From the NCBI GenBank assembly GCA_964617665.1, contig CAZUAH010000015.1, positions 1 to 62,078 on the forward strand: DNA of 62,078 nucleotides. Reading direction: 5' to 3'. The notes beneath the pieces are model-generated. The model did no database searches, had not been told where the DNA came from, and was given only the letters and a program-made list of their open reading frames with translations. Source of the DNA: JADHUC01 sp964617665 (GTDB lineage Bacteria; Planctomycetota; Planctomycetia; Pirellulales; Pirellulaceae). The position numbers and the translations under genes were made by a program. Positions 1 through 11,009 of this stretch are shown piece after piece (positions within the stretch are counted from its first letter, which is position 1; every line of letters begins with the position of its first letter).

Positions 1-55
1 CGAGCTTAGCCTCACAACCGCCTGCACCGCGCCAACGGAATTTTAGTGCGGTGGG

Positions 56-3000
56 TCAGGATCTTGCGAGCCGAAGCAGCGGTTTTATCGAACCCAGCCC
101 AGCAAGTATCATAATGATCAACCCAAGCGCGCTAGGGACCAACCACAGCCACCAGACGATTCCCAGTGGTATTCCCAAGAATTGCGGACAACGCCGTAGG
201 CAATACTCAAGCGGAGGAGCGGGAAACACTATAAGACATATGACGGTGACGCCCAGCAAGACCGTGACCGTGGCCCAGCGATCGGTGCCTGCGCTCTCCA
301 CATCTATCCTGTGGCGAAATTCGATTGTATCTCGCTTACCGTCGAATGCCCACCGCCTTGTTGGCATTGGGCGGCTTGACGCAACTCGCCACACATCGGC
401 CGGTTCCGTTATCTGCAGATGATCGGGACCGGGCTGGGGCTTTGGCTCCTCAAGCCCCAGTCGAGTAGCGATTTCCGTCTGTTTCGCCTCGTAGGCAGCT
501 AGTGAGACGCTTGGGGCGCGCTGTGCAGGCTGCGTTACGTGCCATTGAGTCGCCCTGCCGAGAGATGCAGTCAGGCGTTGCGCCCACGGGCGATACCAAT
601 GCGAAATCTGGACCGAATCGCTATCTGTCACCGTGTCAACGGCAGCTTCGATGAGGGCAGCAGTCTTGTCCAGTCGGAGCGATTCGTGAGACAGCGGATC
701 GAGAATAGACTCATCCGGGAGAAGTTTGATGTCGCCCGTGCTTGGGCCACGCACCGTCCAAAGCGTTTCCTCGACCGGGACGCCATCTAGTTGGGGAGAC
801 TGAATGATCGCCGTTCGTTGCCGCCACTGCGCCGGCTGCAAAATTCCGGTAAAGAGAACCTGAACCTGCTGAGGCAATTGGCGGGGCCCAAGCCGCAACC
901 GCCATCGATTTCCTTTCATGCGGTCGAGCTGTGCTGGTAGATTGCCGACCGTAACGTGGACCAGTTCATAACCGACGGGTAAGGCGAGAACGCATTCCGG
1001 AAGTCCCGCGGGTTCTAAATCGAACGTCGCCAGTCCCAATATGCCGCCATCATCGCTTACATCCGCGTGTACGTCTGCCAAGTGTACGCTGGCCTCAATT
1101 CCCGACTCTGCCTGCACATCCGTGATTGTGGCTCGAAAACGATCGCCCACAACATAGGAGACAAACGATTTGAGATTGGGTTGATACCCGCTCGGCAATG
1201 GTGCCTCCTGCACGCCGCTCGTTTCCCAGGCAATCTGCTGACGCTGTACGTGGGTTGGCGCGACCAGATATCGATCTGCTTGAACTACGTCCAATGGGAC
1301 GATATCCGGTGCCCGAATTTGCTCGCCGGCTGATGCAGACAATGCTCCGCGGACGCGAACACGATACCTCTTGTCTATGGCCTGGGGAGGTCGAATCACT
1401 AATTGGCGGCGGTTCTGGTCGGGTACCTCGACAATCTCCAACTCAGCTTCAGGATCCAGCTCGAACGGTTCGCTCCATTCGGGCGGCGCCTCCAAACGAA
1501 TCGCATCGATAATACCTCTCGCGGCCCGAAAGTCGCAATCTGCTTCGGCTTGCCAGACACCGTCTTTCCGATCCATCGTGATGACCAATCGAGCGGCTAT
1601 TTCGGGACGGTTCGGCCTCAGTCTTGCCTGAATCGTCGTCGGCCGAGACGAGCTATCTGGGACCTCTAGAGCCGCAACTAGACGCCCCCAATCCTCACGA
1701 CGTGTTCCCAATTTGGCCCCGGCGACATCGGCGAACCCGCCCTTGTTGACAAGATCGACTTGCACCTGTGATTGGCGGTACAGATCAACGTAATCAGCGG
1801 TCAGCGTAACGTCCGTCAAGGTGATGCGTGGGAGCCTGAAATTCGCGCTGTTTGGTCGAATTGGTATCTCGCCCAGCAATTGCAGGTGATGCGTCTCAGT
1901 GATCGGGCCGTCTAGCCTGACGATCACTCCTTCTCTGTCGTCGTGGTACCAGCTCACAGCTCGTTCCGTTTCGCCCTCGACGACCGAAACGCTTGTCACT
2001 TGCACCAACCGCGGCGCCAGTATTCGGTGCTGGAATCGGTTGCCACCAGCGATTTCGATGTCGGCGTCGAGTTGAATCTCGGCCTTGCTCCGACCAACGG
2101 ACACACCTAAACGCTGTGCAGCCGTTATCGGCGGTTTGCGCGGCCAGGTCGTCAACATCCAATCGGGCTGGCCTTTGTGCTCTTGAGTTACGAGCTGCGG
2201 AGCGACCTGTTGAGCGACCTCGGACTGTCGCCACGCCGCGGTGAACTCCTGGCTGCTTGGCGAAGCGTCGGTAGGTTTCGGTGGTTTGAATTCCAGGTCA
2301 TCATCAACCGAAACGGCAAGCCAACGACGTTCCGTGCGGTCGGCAACCGCCTCTAGACGCGGAATACGCACATTGCCAACACCCCAGCTTCCAGTCAGCA
2401 CGAACGAGACATCGAAAGCCACTTCTCGGCCAAGGGGCGGTTTGATGTCGAACCAGATCGTCTGGACTCCTCGCTCGGTGCTTTCGTGGGCCCCGGCAGT
2501 TGGGTGGTCGGTTCCTAGCTCAAACATCTTCAGCCTCGGGTCGGCCAGCAGTTGCACGCGGTCGATGGTCCCCGATGACGTCGTGAATTTGAGCTTTGCG
2601 TCGAGAACGACCGAGCCCGGTCCCACCTTGAGCCACGTCAGTTGGTCCACGGACAAAGCCGTCGAAACAGAACTCACGTTTGGGTCCTTCGGCCAGCGGA
2701 CGGAAAGCCGATCCGTCGGCCCCAGCCTGACAACTTGCAGCCCAGTCTGGTCTTCGTCGAGCACTGTGCCAACGGCAAACGGGAATTCGACGCCCTTGGC
2801 TTCATCAGGAAGCTCAACTCTCAGTTGCGAGAAAGGAACGGGAGGGATGCCGAGCTGAAACTCCGCGTAATCCTCGGCATGATTGACCCTGGGGCAAAAC
2901 GCCAGATTCAATTTGCACGTTCCACGCTGTGCGACCTCGACAGACAGTCCCTTGCCTCCGGGCCCCCACGCCACCGACGCCGTTTGCCCATTTACCTGCG

Positions 3001-6000
3001 CGCCATTGGGCAACAGGTGGACTTGCTCCTGCTCGAATGGGAGAACTACGCTCGTCTTCGGCTGAGGCACTTCTACTTCATAGTTGGCCACCAACTCCGT
3101 CGCCACCAATTCGTGCTTGGAAACGTCCCAACCCAAGACGGCCCGGTAATCGGCGGCACGAATTACCCATTTTCGCCCTGTGATACTGCCGATTGGGCTT
3201 TCCCAATGCAGAGCCTTCAACAACTCGGGGGGCACGAACACATAGTCTCCCGATGGTTGACCAGCTTCGTCCACGGGAAACAAGACGCGGTGAATCTCCG
3301 CCGGAGCCGGCGGTTTTGGTGCGACTGCTTCTTGCGCTTCCACGCAAGGGACGTTCATCCATGCAATTGTCGCGACAAGTCCCACGCCCGCGGCCTCCAC
3401 AAGTGCGGAAGACGACATTGACTCGCTGTCAGATTCGATTCTGCGGCGCACCCGCCGCTTGCTGCGCGGAAATGCTACAGGGAGACATGCAGCCAAGAGT
3501 GCTCCCAGGAAACAAGCAGAAGAAACGGCGGTCAGTCCTTCGGGAGCGAACAGTGCGGCTAGTCCAGCGATCGCCGTCAAAGGTATGCCAAGCAAGATCC
3601 ATCTCCGAATCATCCACCACACCAGCCCGACAGTTGTCAGGAAAGCCGTCCAGGCCAACGCGTGGGTGGCCTGCGGCTGATGGATCCGCAAATGCGTTAC
3701 CCTGTTGCCATTTTCTTCCGCTATCTGATGGCTCGAAATCGGGAGAATACTGACATTCCATCCGTCGTTAGTGGTGCCGGCCATCGGCTGGCGCGGAATG
3801 GCACGCCAGCACTTCTGAGGAAGGGGTGGATCGGCCGTCCACGCGCGTATGGGCACAACTCTCAAGTCCAGGCCGGCAGGGGGAATTGGCGTCAACGCGT
3901 GGGCTCCTGCCGCTACGCCTATGCAACGATGTCTGGCCGTGATGGACGAGTCCTCGTGTCGATTCAACGCGTCGGCGGTCGTAAGCAATAGTCCATCGTT
4001 GTGCGATATGAGCGCCAAGTTAGCGTGTTCAAGTAGGTTGGCGCCGCAATCAACATCCGTGGTTGTGTGCATTTCCACGGTCTCAAACGGCACCAGTGGA
4101 CTGTCTACGGGGCTCTGCGCGTTGATCCCCATCTGGGCAAGTCCGTCCCGGTCGATCCAAACGGGCGGAAGCGAGGCCCCATCTGGCTGCGGGCGGCTGT
4201 GTTCGCAGCTTGCCAACAGATCGCCCCAGCTAACCTGGAAGTCATCGTCGGTTGCATCGTGCGATACGTTCCATTGCTCGGCCAATTCGCGGAGTAACGC
4301 CTCGGCTTGGCCTAACAACTTCTCTTCTTGAGCATCTGCGTCCATGCCGAGAGAACGCCAGTGATGCTCCGAAAACGGATTGAATGGATCGTGGGCCTCA
4401 GCCCGCAACAATGGTCCGAAAAGGCGACGGCGCCAGCCGACATCGGCCTGCTCCCCATTGTGTCCGAGTTGTTCGAACCCAGGCGGGAGCCAGACAATCC
4501 AGTCTCGCCGGAAAACCGACAGATTCGTCTGTGGCCATGGCGCTGATACATCGCACATCGAGCTTAACGGTGTGGCGTCCGCTACAAAGCGGATCACCAC
4601 AGTTGGAAAGCGTACGCCCCGCGGCAGTGGAATCGTGAGAGTCGAGTCCGCCGAGACATCGGCCGGCAACGGTATTTCACGATCATCGACCGATGCTTCC
4701 AAGAATTCACAGTCTCTCGGTGGTTTCAATTCGAGCTGCACTGCGCCTCTGTTCTCCAGGCGATAAACGACTTCGTGCGTCGCCTGCCCATCACTTGAGA
4801 ATCGTGAAACGAGCTGGCATGACCAGATCCACGCATCGTGGCCTTGCACATCCGAGGTCCGTCGGATAACCGAGAGGGGGCCGAGTTGCGATTGCTCGTA
4901 GCGGAAGACGCCGCGAGTGGTCGCATACTCTCCGGCATCAGGCGGTGCCGGAGGAATGGGCTTCAGGTTCGTTTGCTGGATGGCAATTGGGACGGTATCG
5001 GGGGAACGAATCGTCACCGATCCAGCTTGCGATGCGGCTCCCGGTAGGGTAACGAGTGGGATGGGCGACTCGCTATCGAATGGTGCGGTTCGGTTGGCGG
5101 TCAAGTCAAACGGAGCGTCCTGCTGGCTGGGCAGTTTGACTTCCCACGTTTCACCACCATGCGTACCAGCCTGCTGCTGTTCTTCGAGCGTCAATCGGCG
5201 TGCCGTCAGCGCTTCGTCATCGTCATTCAACAACCATCGCAGATCTGTCTCCGAAGGCAACGAGAAATGAACCAACAGCCTGTCGATACTGGATGATTCG
5301 GGGACACAACGAACCCGAACCGCGTGCGCTATCTCCGATCCCCCGACGTCCGATTGGATGTGAATGTCCGCGGCGAATTTGGGAGGATCGGTGCTGAATT
5401 CGATGACAAGGTTGTCTGCGGCCGGGCCGTCAACGTAGGCGACTCCACCTGCTTGCCAGGTTATTTGTTCTCCTTCGAGGTCGGTCAATTCAGTCGACCC
5501 CATACGGGTCAAATCGGCATCTCCGGACAAATGCACTTGATACGGTGATTCAGCGCCGACGGCAACGACACTACGTTCAACCTTAACGCCACGGAAGACA
5601 CAGAATCTCAAATCCTGCCCCTTTAGCCTTGAGTTGGCTGGCATTCCGCGTCGGTGACCGTTGACGATCACTCGCAACGGCCGATCCGGTGTGAGTGCCT
5701 TGCGCAGACGCAGTTGAATGACTCGACCCGGCGTCCACTCTTCGATCAGATCGGGCGGACTGGTTTCGATCAGGTCGATCGTCCAGTTGTTCGAGGTCTC
5801 CATCTCCAAGGCGAATTGCTGACTCCCGCTTGAGACGAAGTCGGCGACGTGAATCGCATTCACGCTCGTTGGACCGACTTTGGCGGTAGTTCCTTGACGA
5901 ACGACGACCACACCTTCATAAGGACGGACAATGGCACGGGCTACGGCATCGGGTTTGAAGTACTGAATCTGAACCGATTCGCCGTCATCAGGATTTGCCG

Positions 6001-7249
6001 CTCGCACGACTTTTGTTTGTCGGCCGCCGACCACAGCCAGATGCTCCAGAGCCAAAGGACGCGGCACCTTTAGCGTAGCCCCGCCCTCTAGCCAGATCGC
6101 TCCCTCCACCGCCACGCGCGGTAGCTCCCAGCTCTTGGCCGGCGTCATTGGAGCGACGGCGCGAAGCTGAATCGTGCGGTCGATCCCCAGAATTGGCTCC
6201 GGCAACTCCAGCACCACTTTCCGCCCGTCGTCTGACAGTGATTCGGTCCAGTTGACTGTCGCGTCGGCGTATGAAGCGCCGAGCAATTGCAGGGCCTCGT
6301 CCAGCGTCAGAATCAGTTGCGTCAACGAATCGTTTTGGACGTCCAAACGCAAATCGACAAAAACGTCGACACCGGTTTGCGATGGCTGGTAGGTTGTCTG
6401 CTCACGGAGAAACACCAGCCGTTGCACTTCTTCTCTGCCATCAGATGGCACGATGCGCAAGACCGTCGAGTTGTTTCCGCCGAGTTCGATCAGCCACCGG
6501 CGATATGCCTCGTCCTCCGCGCTTTCCGAGTCTTCCGAAACAATGCCTTTTTGGAGCGTTGGCTCAAACCCGTTTGGGACGTCCAGCTTCAGTTGACTCA
6601 CTGGACTGGCGGGGAGTTGCAGGTCGAAGACTAGCTCATCCGGCGTTTCCCGCCGGCCTCGCAGGGACCAGTTGAATTGCAGGACGCCGGATGTCTCAAC
6701 CTCCGTCATCAACATTCCAGCGTCGTCCAGTCCTACCTTGGCAGCAGACGCCCCGTTTGCCGTTTCTTCTGAAGCCGCCTCGGTGTCATTCGCCTTCCAT
6801 GCCAGGGCCTCCAACGCCAGACCGCACGGCGACATGGGCACCAGTACCGGCTTGCCCGCGCTATGGATGATCGTTAGGTCGGCCGTACCGTCCACCAATT
6901 CGTTGTTGACAACCCGAGCCGCATAGGACGCCTGTGCGATCCGGGCATCCAACGGCGCATCCGGCGCTATCTCTCTGGAGCGGATCGTTTTGATCCTCTT
7001 CTGGAACTCCTCTCGCTCAACAGGCATGAACGTGCCGTCGACTTCGGAAATCCGCTCGTTCGGCACGGTTGCCTTCAGAAACAGGATGGATGGTTTCTTC
7101 GCCATCTCTGTTTCCTGCGCCAAGCCGGGGCCCCAGGCAGCGCAGCAGACCAGCAGTGACATCGTCACTATGACCTTCCGAAGCAGAACACGTTTCTGGA
7201 AATGGAACGGGGAGGTCATATTCACAAACTCATCCGCAAAGGGGGACAT
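56..7249 (-). CDS. Giant exported, membrane-anchored protein of unknown function (2397 aa)
   Basis: I do not recognise a named family. After a charged N-terminus there is a hydrophobic signal-like stretch (about residues 25-45). Long beta-rich stretches follow, with alternating hydrophobic residues and few cysteines. A cluster of hydrophobic helices lies near the middle (LAWTAFLTTVGLVWWMI and the two segments after it), then a basic patch (RSKRRVRRR), another hydrophobic segment, a second beta-rich half, and two C-terminal membrane helices ending near the stop. It therefore reads as two similar halves of about 1200 aa, each beta-rich and closed by membrane helices. The adjacent upstream gene at 7325-10842 has one such unit. 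The first ATG at 7249 is used; ATG at 7219 is an alternative just before the signal segment, and neither has a clear Shine-Dalgarno. Probably cell-envelope; function unknown. Confidence 0.8.
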   Translation of the reverse strand: MSPFADEFVNMTSPFHFQKRVLLRKVIVTMSLLVCCAAWGPGLAQETEMAKKPSILFLKATVPNERISEVDGTFMPVEREEFQKRIKTIRSREIAPDAPLDARIAQASYAARVVNNELVDGTADLTIIHSAGKPVLVPMSPCGLALEALAWKANDTEAASEETANGASAAKVGLDDAGMLMTEVETSGVLQFNWSLRGRRETPDELVFDLQLPASPVSQLKLDVPNGFEPTLQKGIVSEDSESAEDEAYRRWLIELGGNNSTVLRIVPSDGREEVQRLVFLREQTTYQPSQTGVDVFVDLRLDVQNDSLTQLILTLDEALQLLGASYADATVNWTESLSDDGRKVVLELPEPILGIDRTIQLRAVAPMTPAKSWELPRVAVEGAIWLEGGATLKVPRPLALEHLAVVGGRQTKVVRAANPDDGESVQIQYFKPDAVARAIVRPYEGVVVVRQGTTAKVGPTSVNAIHVADFVSSGSQQFALEMETSNNWTIDLIETSPPDLIEEWTPGRVIQLRLRKALTPDRPLRVIVNGHRRGMPANSRLKGQDLRFCVFRGVKVERSVVAVGAESPYQVHLSGDADLTRMGSTELTDLEGEQITWQAGGVAYVDGPAADNLVIEFSTDPPKFAADIHIQSDVGGSEIAHAVRVRCVPESSSIDRLLVHFSLPSETDLRWLLNDDDEALTARRLTLEEQQQAGTHGGETWEVKLPSQQDAPFDLTANRTAPFDSESPIPLVTLPGAASQAGSVTIRSPDTVPIAIQQTNLKPIPPAPPDAGEYATTRGVFRYEQSQLGPLSVIRRTSDVQGHDAWIWSCQLVSRFSSDGQATHEVVYRLENRGAVQLELKPPRDCEFLEASVDDREIPLPADVSADSTLTIPLPRGVRFPTVVIRFVADATPLSSMCDVSAPWPQTNLSVFRRDWIVWLPPGFEQLGHNGEQADVGWRRRLFGPLLRAEAHDPFNPFSEHHWRSLGMDADAQEEKLLGQAEALLRELAEQWNVSHDATDDDFQVSWGDLLASCEHSRPQPDGASLPPVWIDRDGLAQMGINAQSPVDSPLVPFETVEMHTTTDVDCGANLLEHANLALISHNDGLLLTTADALNRHEDSSITARHRCIGVAAGAHALTPIPPAGLDLRVVPIRAWTADPPLPQKCWRAIPRQPMAGTTNDGWNVSILPISSHQIAEENGNRVTHLRIHQPQATHALAWTAFLTTVGLVWWMIRRWILLGIPLTAIAGLAALFAPEGLTAVSSACFLGALLAACLPVAFPRSKRRVRRRIESDSESMSSSALVEAAGVGLVATIAWMNVPCVEAQEAVAPKPPAPAEIHRVLFPVDEAGQPSGDYVFVPPELLKALHWESPIGSITGRKWVIRAADYRAVLGWDVSKHELVATELVANYEVEVPQPKTSVVLPFEQEQVHLLPNGAQVNGQTASVAWGPGGKGLSVEVAQRGTCKLNLAFCPRVNHAEDYAEFQLGIPPVPFSQLRVELPDEAKGVEFPFAVGTVLDEDQTGLQVVRLGPTDRLSVRWPKDPNVSSVSTALSVDQLTWLKVGPGSVVLDAKLKFTTSSGTIDRVQLLADPRLKMFELGTDHPTAGAHESTERGVQTIWFDIKPPLGREVAFDVSFVLTGSWGVGNVRIPRLEAVADRTERRWLAVSVDDDLEFKPPKPTDASPSSQEFTAAWRQSEVAQQVAPQLVTQEHKGQPDWMLTTWPRKPPITAAQRLGVSVGRSKAEIQLDADIEIAGGNRFQHRILAPRLVQVTSVSVVEGETERAVSWYHDDREGVIVRLDGPITETHHLQLLGEIPIRPNSANFRLPRITLTDVTLTADYVDLYRQSQVQVDLVNKGGFADVAGAKLGTRREDWGRLVAALEVPDSSSRPTTIQARLRPNRPEIAARLVITMDRKDGVWQAEADCDFRAARGIIDAIRLEAPPEWSEPFELDPEAELEIVEVPDQNRRQLVIRPPQAIDKRYRVRVRGALSASAGEQIRAPDIVPLDVVQADRYLVAPTHVQRQQIAWETSGVQEAPLPSGYQPNLKSFVSYVVGDRFRATITDVQAESGIEASVHLADVHADVSDDGGILGLATFDLEPAGLPECVLALPVGYELVHVTVGNLPAQLDRMKGNRWRLRLGPRQLPQQVQVLFTGILQPAQWRQRTAIIQSPQLDGVPVEETLWTVRGPSTGDIKLLPDESILDPLSHESLRLDKTAALIEAAVDTVTDSDSVQISHWYRPWAQRLTASLGRATQWHVTQPAQRAPSVSLAAYEAKQTEIATRLGLEEPKPQPGPDHLQITEPADVWRVASSRPMPTRRWAFDGKRDTIEFRHRIDVESAGTDRWATVTVLLGVTVICLIVFPAPPLEYCLRRCPQFLGIPLGIVWWLWLVPSALGLIIMILAGLGSIKPLLRLARS

Positions 7250-7324
7250 CGGCCATATCGTTCCTACTTGCAGAGCAATGGCCCCCAGTCTTCTGCATAT
7301 CGGTCTGCGAGTCAGGGCATCGAG

Positions 7325-10300
7325 TCATGTACTGGATTCCGCTGCCGAGATTGGGGCAGATGCCGGAATCGTTGACGTCGGTCGAGTAGCGTGACTGTCG
7401 ATCGGCGACGCCGGCCCTTTCACCGTCTTCGAGTCTGGACTGGAATACGGTGTTCCCCCGATCACCACTCCTCGTTTCTGAGGAAGATCCACAAACCACT
7501 TCAGTAGGCCCGCTGCCACGATCAGAACCAGACCGAGAAAGGATGCTTGAGCTATGCCCACGGATAGGCTTGGGTATATGAGCACTACGGAGATCAATGC
7601 CACGCCGCTGGCGAATAGCAGGCCAGGATGCCGCAGACGAGGCACGTAGAGTAATGCTAATCCCAACAGGAGAGCGAAGCCGGACACAACCAACAAAATC
7701 GCTCGCCGATCGGCCGTGGCGCACTGCCGCTGTGATACGTCCCCAAACGAGCTGAACAAATAGTGATTCAACGACTCTGGTACGGGCGTCTGCACAGTGG
7801 CTCCGATCCATCGCTCGATTTCCGACTGTCCAAGTCGGGGGCGTCGCCCCAACAAGAGACCCCGCGGTTGCCACGTCATCTCTTCGGTCATGTCTGTCGG
7901 CGAAGCCAAAAGATGTTCATCCCGTGGCATCGCCAGCTGCCAATACCAATGGTTGGAGCCCTCCGCATCAGTGATGACGGGAGGCTCCAGGTCAACGCGA
8001 CCGGCAAGTTTCCGTTTGCGGGCCATGTGGTACCATAGCTCGACCACGTGCTCGCCTGGTGACGGCTCCCCCGGGATCTCTATCGTGATGGATTGCGATT
8101 CGCTCGTCGCAACGCGCCGTCCGTCCAATGCCACAACCACGTCTTCGATCGTAGCCCGATCGGGCAGACGAACTTGGATCTGATTGCGATTCGTTCTTAT
8201 CCGGAATACGGCTCGATCATGCCGACGCGTTGAGTCCAACCACGTTTGAAGCCACGCCCGTGAGATGGCCGTTGACATCTGCCGTGTCGGTTTCGACCTA
8301 CCGATGCGGAGCGTGGCAGACGATGGAGCGTCGCCAGACTTCAACTCTACTCCACCATCTATCGACTCCGCCCCAGCCTCGATGGCTACCCAATCGCCTT
8401 CGACGACTTCGACCTGCACTTTGTCGCTTGGCACTACTTCCAGTCGGCTTCCCGTTACCGTTGTCTCGTCCGAAGTTTCCGGTACGACGAGTGGAACATC
8501 CAAAGAATCAGGTGCCAGTTGCGATACGGGATGTTCATGCCGAACGATAAGACTGCACTGATCGATTCGGTCCTGCTGCAGATCGACTTGGATACGAACC
8601 AGCCCGGCCTCCGCCGAAGTATCATCCACATCGAACTTCACTTCGTCGTACGTTGTGGGTTCGTCATCGCGTTCGNNNNNNNNNNNNNNNNNNNNNNNNN
8701 NNNNNNNNNNNNNNNNNNNNNNNNNNNNNNNNNNNNNNNNNNNNNNNNNNNNNNNNNNNNNNNNNNNNNNNNNNNATCATCCACATCGAACTTCACTTCG
8801 TCGTACGTTGTGGGTTCGTCATCGCGTTCGACATCGCACAGAATACTCAGGCCACCTGTCTTGAGGGCTGCACGTGGTACGATGAGCGGTATGCGGTTAA
8901 GCGGTTCATGGAGTATCTGATACCTGAGTTCCTGCTTGACGCGCACAGAGCGAAGATCTACATCCAGCGTAGAAACAGTACCAACGTATACTTCTCGCTG
9001 CCGGACCCGCAAACTGGTTGCGAAAACAGCCGGCTTGGTTCTCGCGTCTCCTCGTTCGCGGTAGTACAGCGGATCTTGTTGACGATCAGGCAAATCGTCG
9101 ATCGTCGGCGGAAACGTCTCACGTTCCAGCCCCACCAAATCGTCTTCCTTGACAGTCAACTCCACATTGTTGTCGGGTTGCACAATCACGGCCGCCGGCA
9201 TCACGATCTTCGCGTCTGGACGAGGCAACGAAATCGATACGACGGCGTTCGGATCCGTGATCTCTTTGGTCGCTCGAATCTTCAGTTCGAGCCGATCGCT
9301 CTCGGCCGCTGCGCCAGAAAGCAACGGAATCTCCAACTGCCCAGAATGCAATGGGTCGAAGGTCTCGTCGTCTACCAACGTCGCCGGAGAAGCCGCCTCT
9401 ACTTGCCAGCCCGGCATGCTCACCGTGACGGACGAAGGAACTCCGCCGCGTAGTCTATACGTCAGCGTGGCATGCAGATCGACTCGCGTCGACTCAACAT
9501 GCAAGACGTAAACGGGGTCAACGCTGATCTCCGTTTCTCTCGGCGTCGTGGCGACCTGCATGCGCAGCGAAGAGGGCGCCCGGGCGAATTCGTAACGGGC
9601 ATCAACTCTCGGACTCTGTGCGTCCGGGACCGGTGCCTGCAAAAGATCCGAGCCCGCCTCATACGTCACCTTGAGATTCCTCGACGCTTCATTCGAGACC
9701 TCAATGTCGATCCAGCCTGACTGCCGGACGGCGTCTACCACATCAAGGCCGCCGATCTCAAACTCCGATTTTGTTTCGCCGGCTGTGGGAGCGAGTTCTA
9801 GCCACAACTGGACTTCAACAGCCCCGGATGTCGGCTGTTCGGGTTTAACCTGGACGATCGTCACGCCGGACTCATCGTCCCCAGGTGCTTCAGCCACCTG
9901 AAGGCCACTTTGGCTTGGCTGTCTCTCGGACAATCTGGCCCCGGCCGGGAGGTGGATGTCGAAGGAACTGAACTTGCCGCGCAGGCTGGTCACGACTAAG
10001 CGCACATTGCTGTTTGCGATCCGCTCGCCGATCACCTCGACCAGTGTTTCGCTTCTTACCTCAAGCAACGGCCTCACATCGGTTGGCTCGATCGCCCCTT
10101 CCCGCCAAGACATCTGGAAGGCATCGCCGAGCCCCGTAACTACCAGTAGCGTTTCGTTGCCCTGTTCCTTCGTATCGACTGGCAGATCGTTGTTCGCCTT
10201 CGCTGTAACCTCTCTAAACGGGACGCGGAGATTCAATCCGGATGAAGCTGCCCCCGGCGTCTGCAAGACTAGCCGATATTCGCTACCAACTTGTCGCACC

Positions 10301-10842
10301 GGAGCGACCAACTGCATGGAAAACTTGTGCAGTTTGTCCTGTGGTGCCTGGACATAACACACGTATCCGTCGTCCTTTTCGTATGTGACGAAGAGTTTTC
10401 CATCGCCCTCGTATTTGGCTTCGAGCAGAAAGGCGTTTGAGAATCGAAGTGGCACTCGCACCCAGCCGTCGCGCACCAGTTTGATTGCAACGGTTGCCGT
10501 CAGTTTGGCTTGGCTACCACTGGCAGTACCCGTGATTGACAGATCTTGAAGGGCATAGGTCGGCAATGGAGGCCCAGGATTGTCCAATTGCTCCTTGATC
10601 TTCCATAGACGCATGGCTTCTTCGAGCGTGAGACCCGGCACGAGCACCAATTCGCCGTCCTTGTCGAAGTAGCCCAACTCGAGGTTAGATTGGCTGATTG
10701 ACGGAGCGGACGAGGGAGGGGCTGTTTTCTCGGTGGCTGGCTCCTCCGAGACCGCCGTCTCAGGCTGCGCAGCGCCGAGCGCGCACGTCGACAAAAACGC
10801 GCAAACGGCCAGCAAGAAAGTACCAACCTGGCGTAACCGCAC
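7325..10842 (-). CDS. Large exported, membrane-anchored protein, split by an assembly gap (about 1120 aa when repaired)
   Basis: The reading frame runs from ATG 10842 to codon GTG-GAT-GAT at 8776, enters 100 Ns, and resumes at 8641 with the same residues (VKFDVDD), because the 55 bases before the gap are repeated after it. Removing the Ns and one copy gives one continuous frame of about 1120 aa ending at 7325. The N-terminus is a signal peptide (LLAVCAFLSTCALGAAQ). The body is beta-rich, and the C-terminus has four hydrophobic segments (starting ILLVVSGFALLLGLALLYV) and a Thr/Ser/Pro-rich tail. The architecture equals one half of the giant protein encoded 75 bp downstream, so the two genes are probably cotranscribed and related. 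Function is unknown; an envelope role is likely. Confidence 0.75.
8621..8830. repeat. 55-bp direct duplicate flanking the N gap (assembly artefact)
   Basis: Bases 8621-8675 and 8776-8830 are identical (both begin ATCATCCACATCGAACTTCA). They are overlapping contig ends that were not merged, not a biological repeat: collapsing them restores an open reading frame. Confidence 0.92.
8676..8775. other. Assembly gap (100 N)
   Basis: Exactly 100 Ns join two contig ends. The flanking sequences overlap by 55 identical bases, so the gap is a scaffolding placeholder and very likely of no real length. Confidence 0.98.
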
Positions 10843-11009
10843 GGCCTTCGTAGCCTCAGAGTACGAGAATCTGTAGCCCGTTCCAGAACGAGATAAGCAA
10901 GGAAAGGGGAATGCTACCCTCTATAGTCTACCCAAGCTATTGAATCATACAAACGAAAAACCGGATCACGGCGACTAGCAAGAAGAGGATACGCTGACTA
11001 TGACGCAGC

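Noticed and set aside
51..7394. Many plus-strand frames opposite the giant genes
   Set aside because: They are antisense to a single long convincing frame, overlap each other and have no ribosome-binding sites or recognisable domains.
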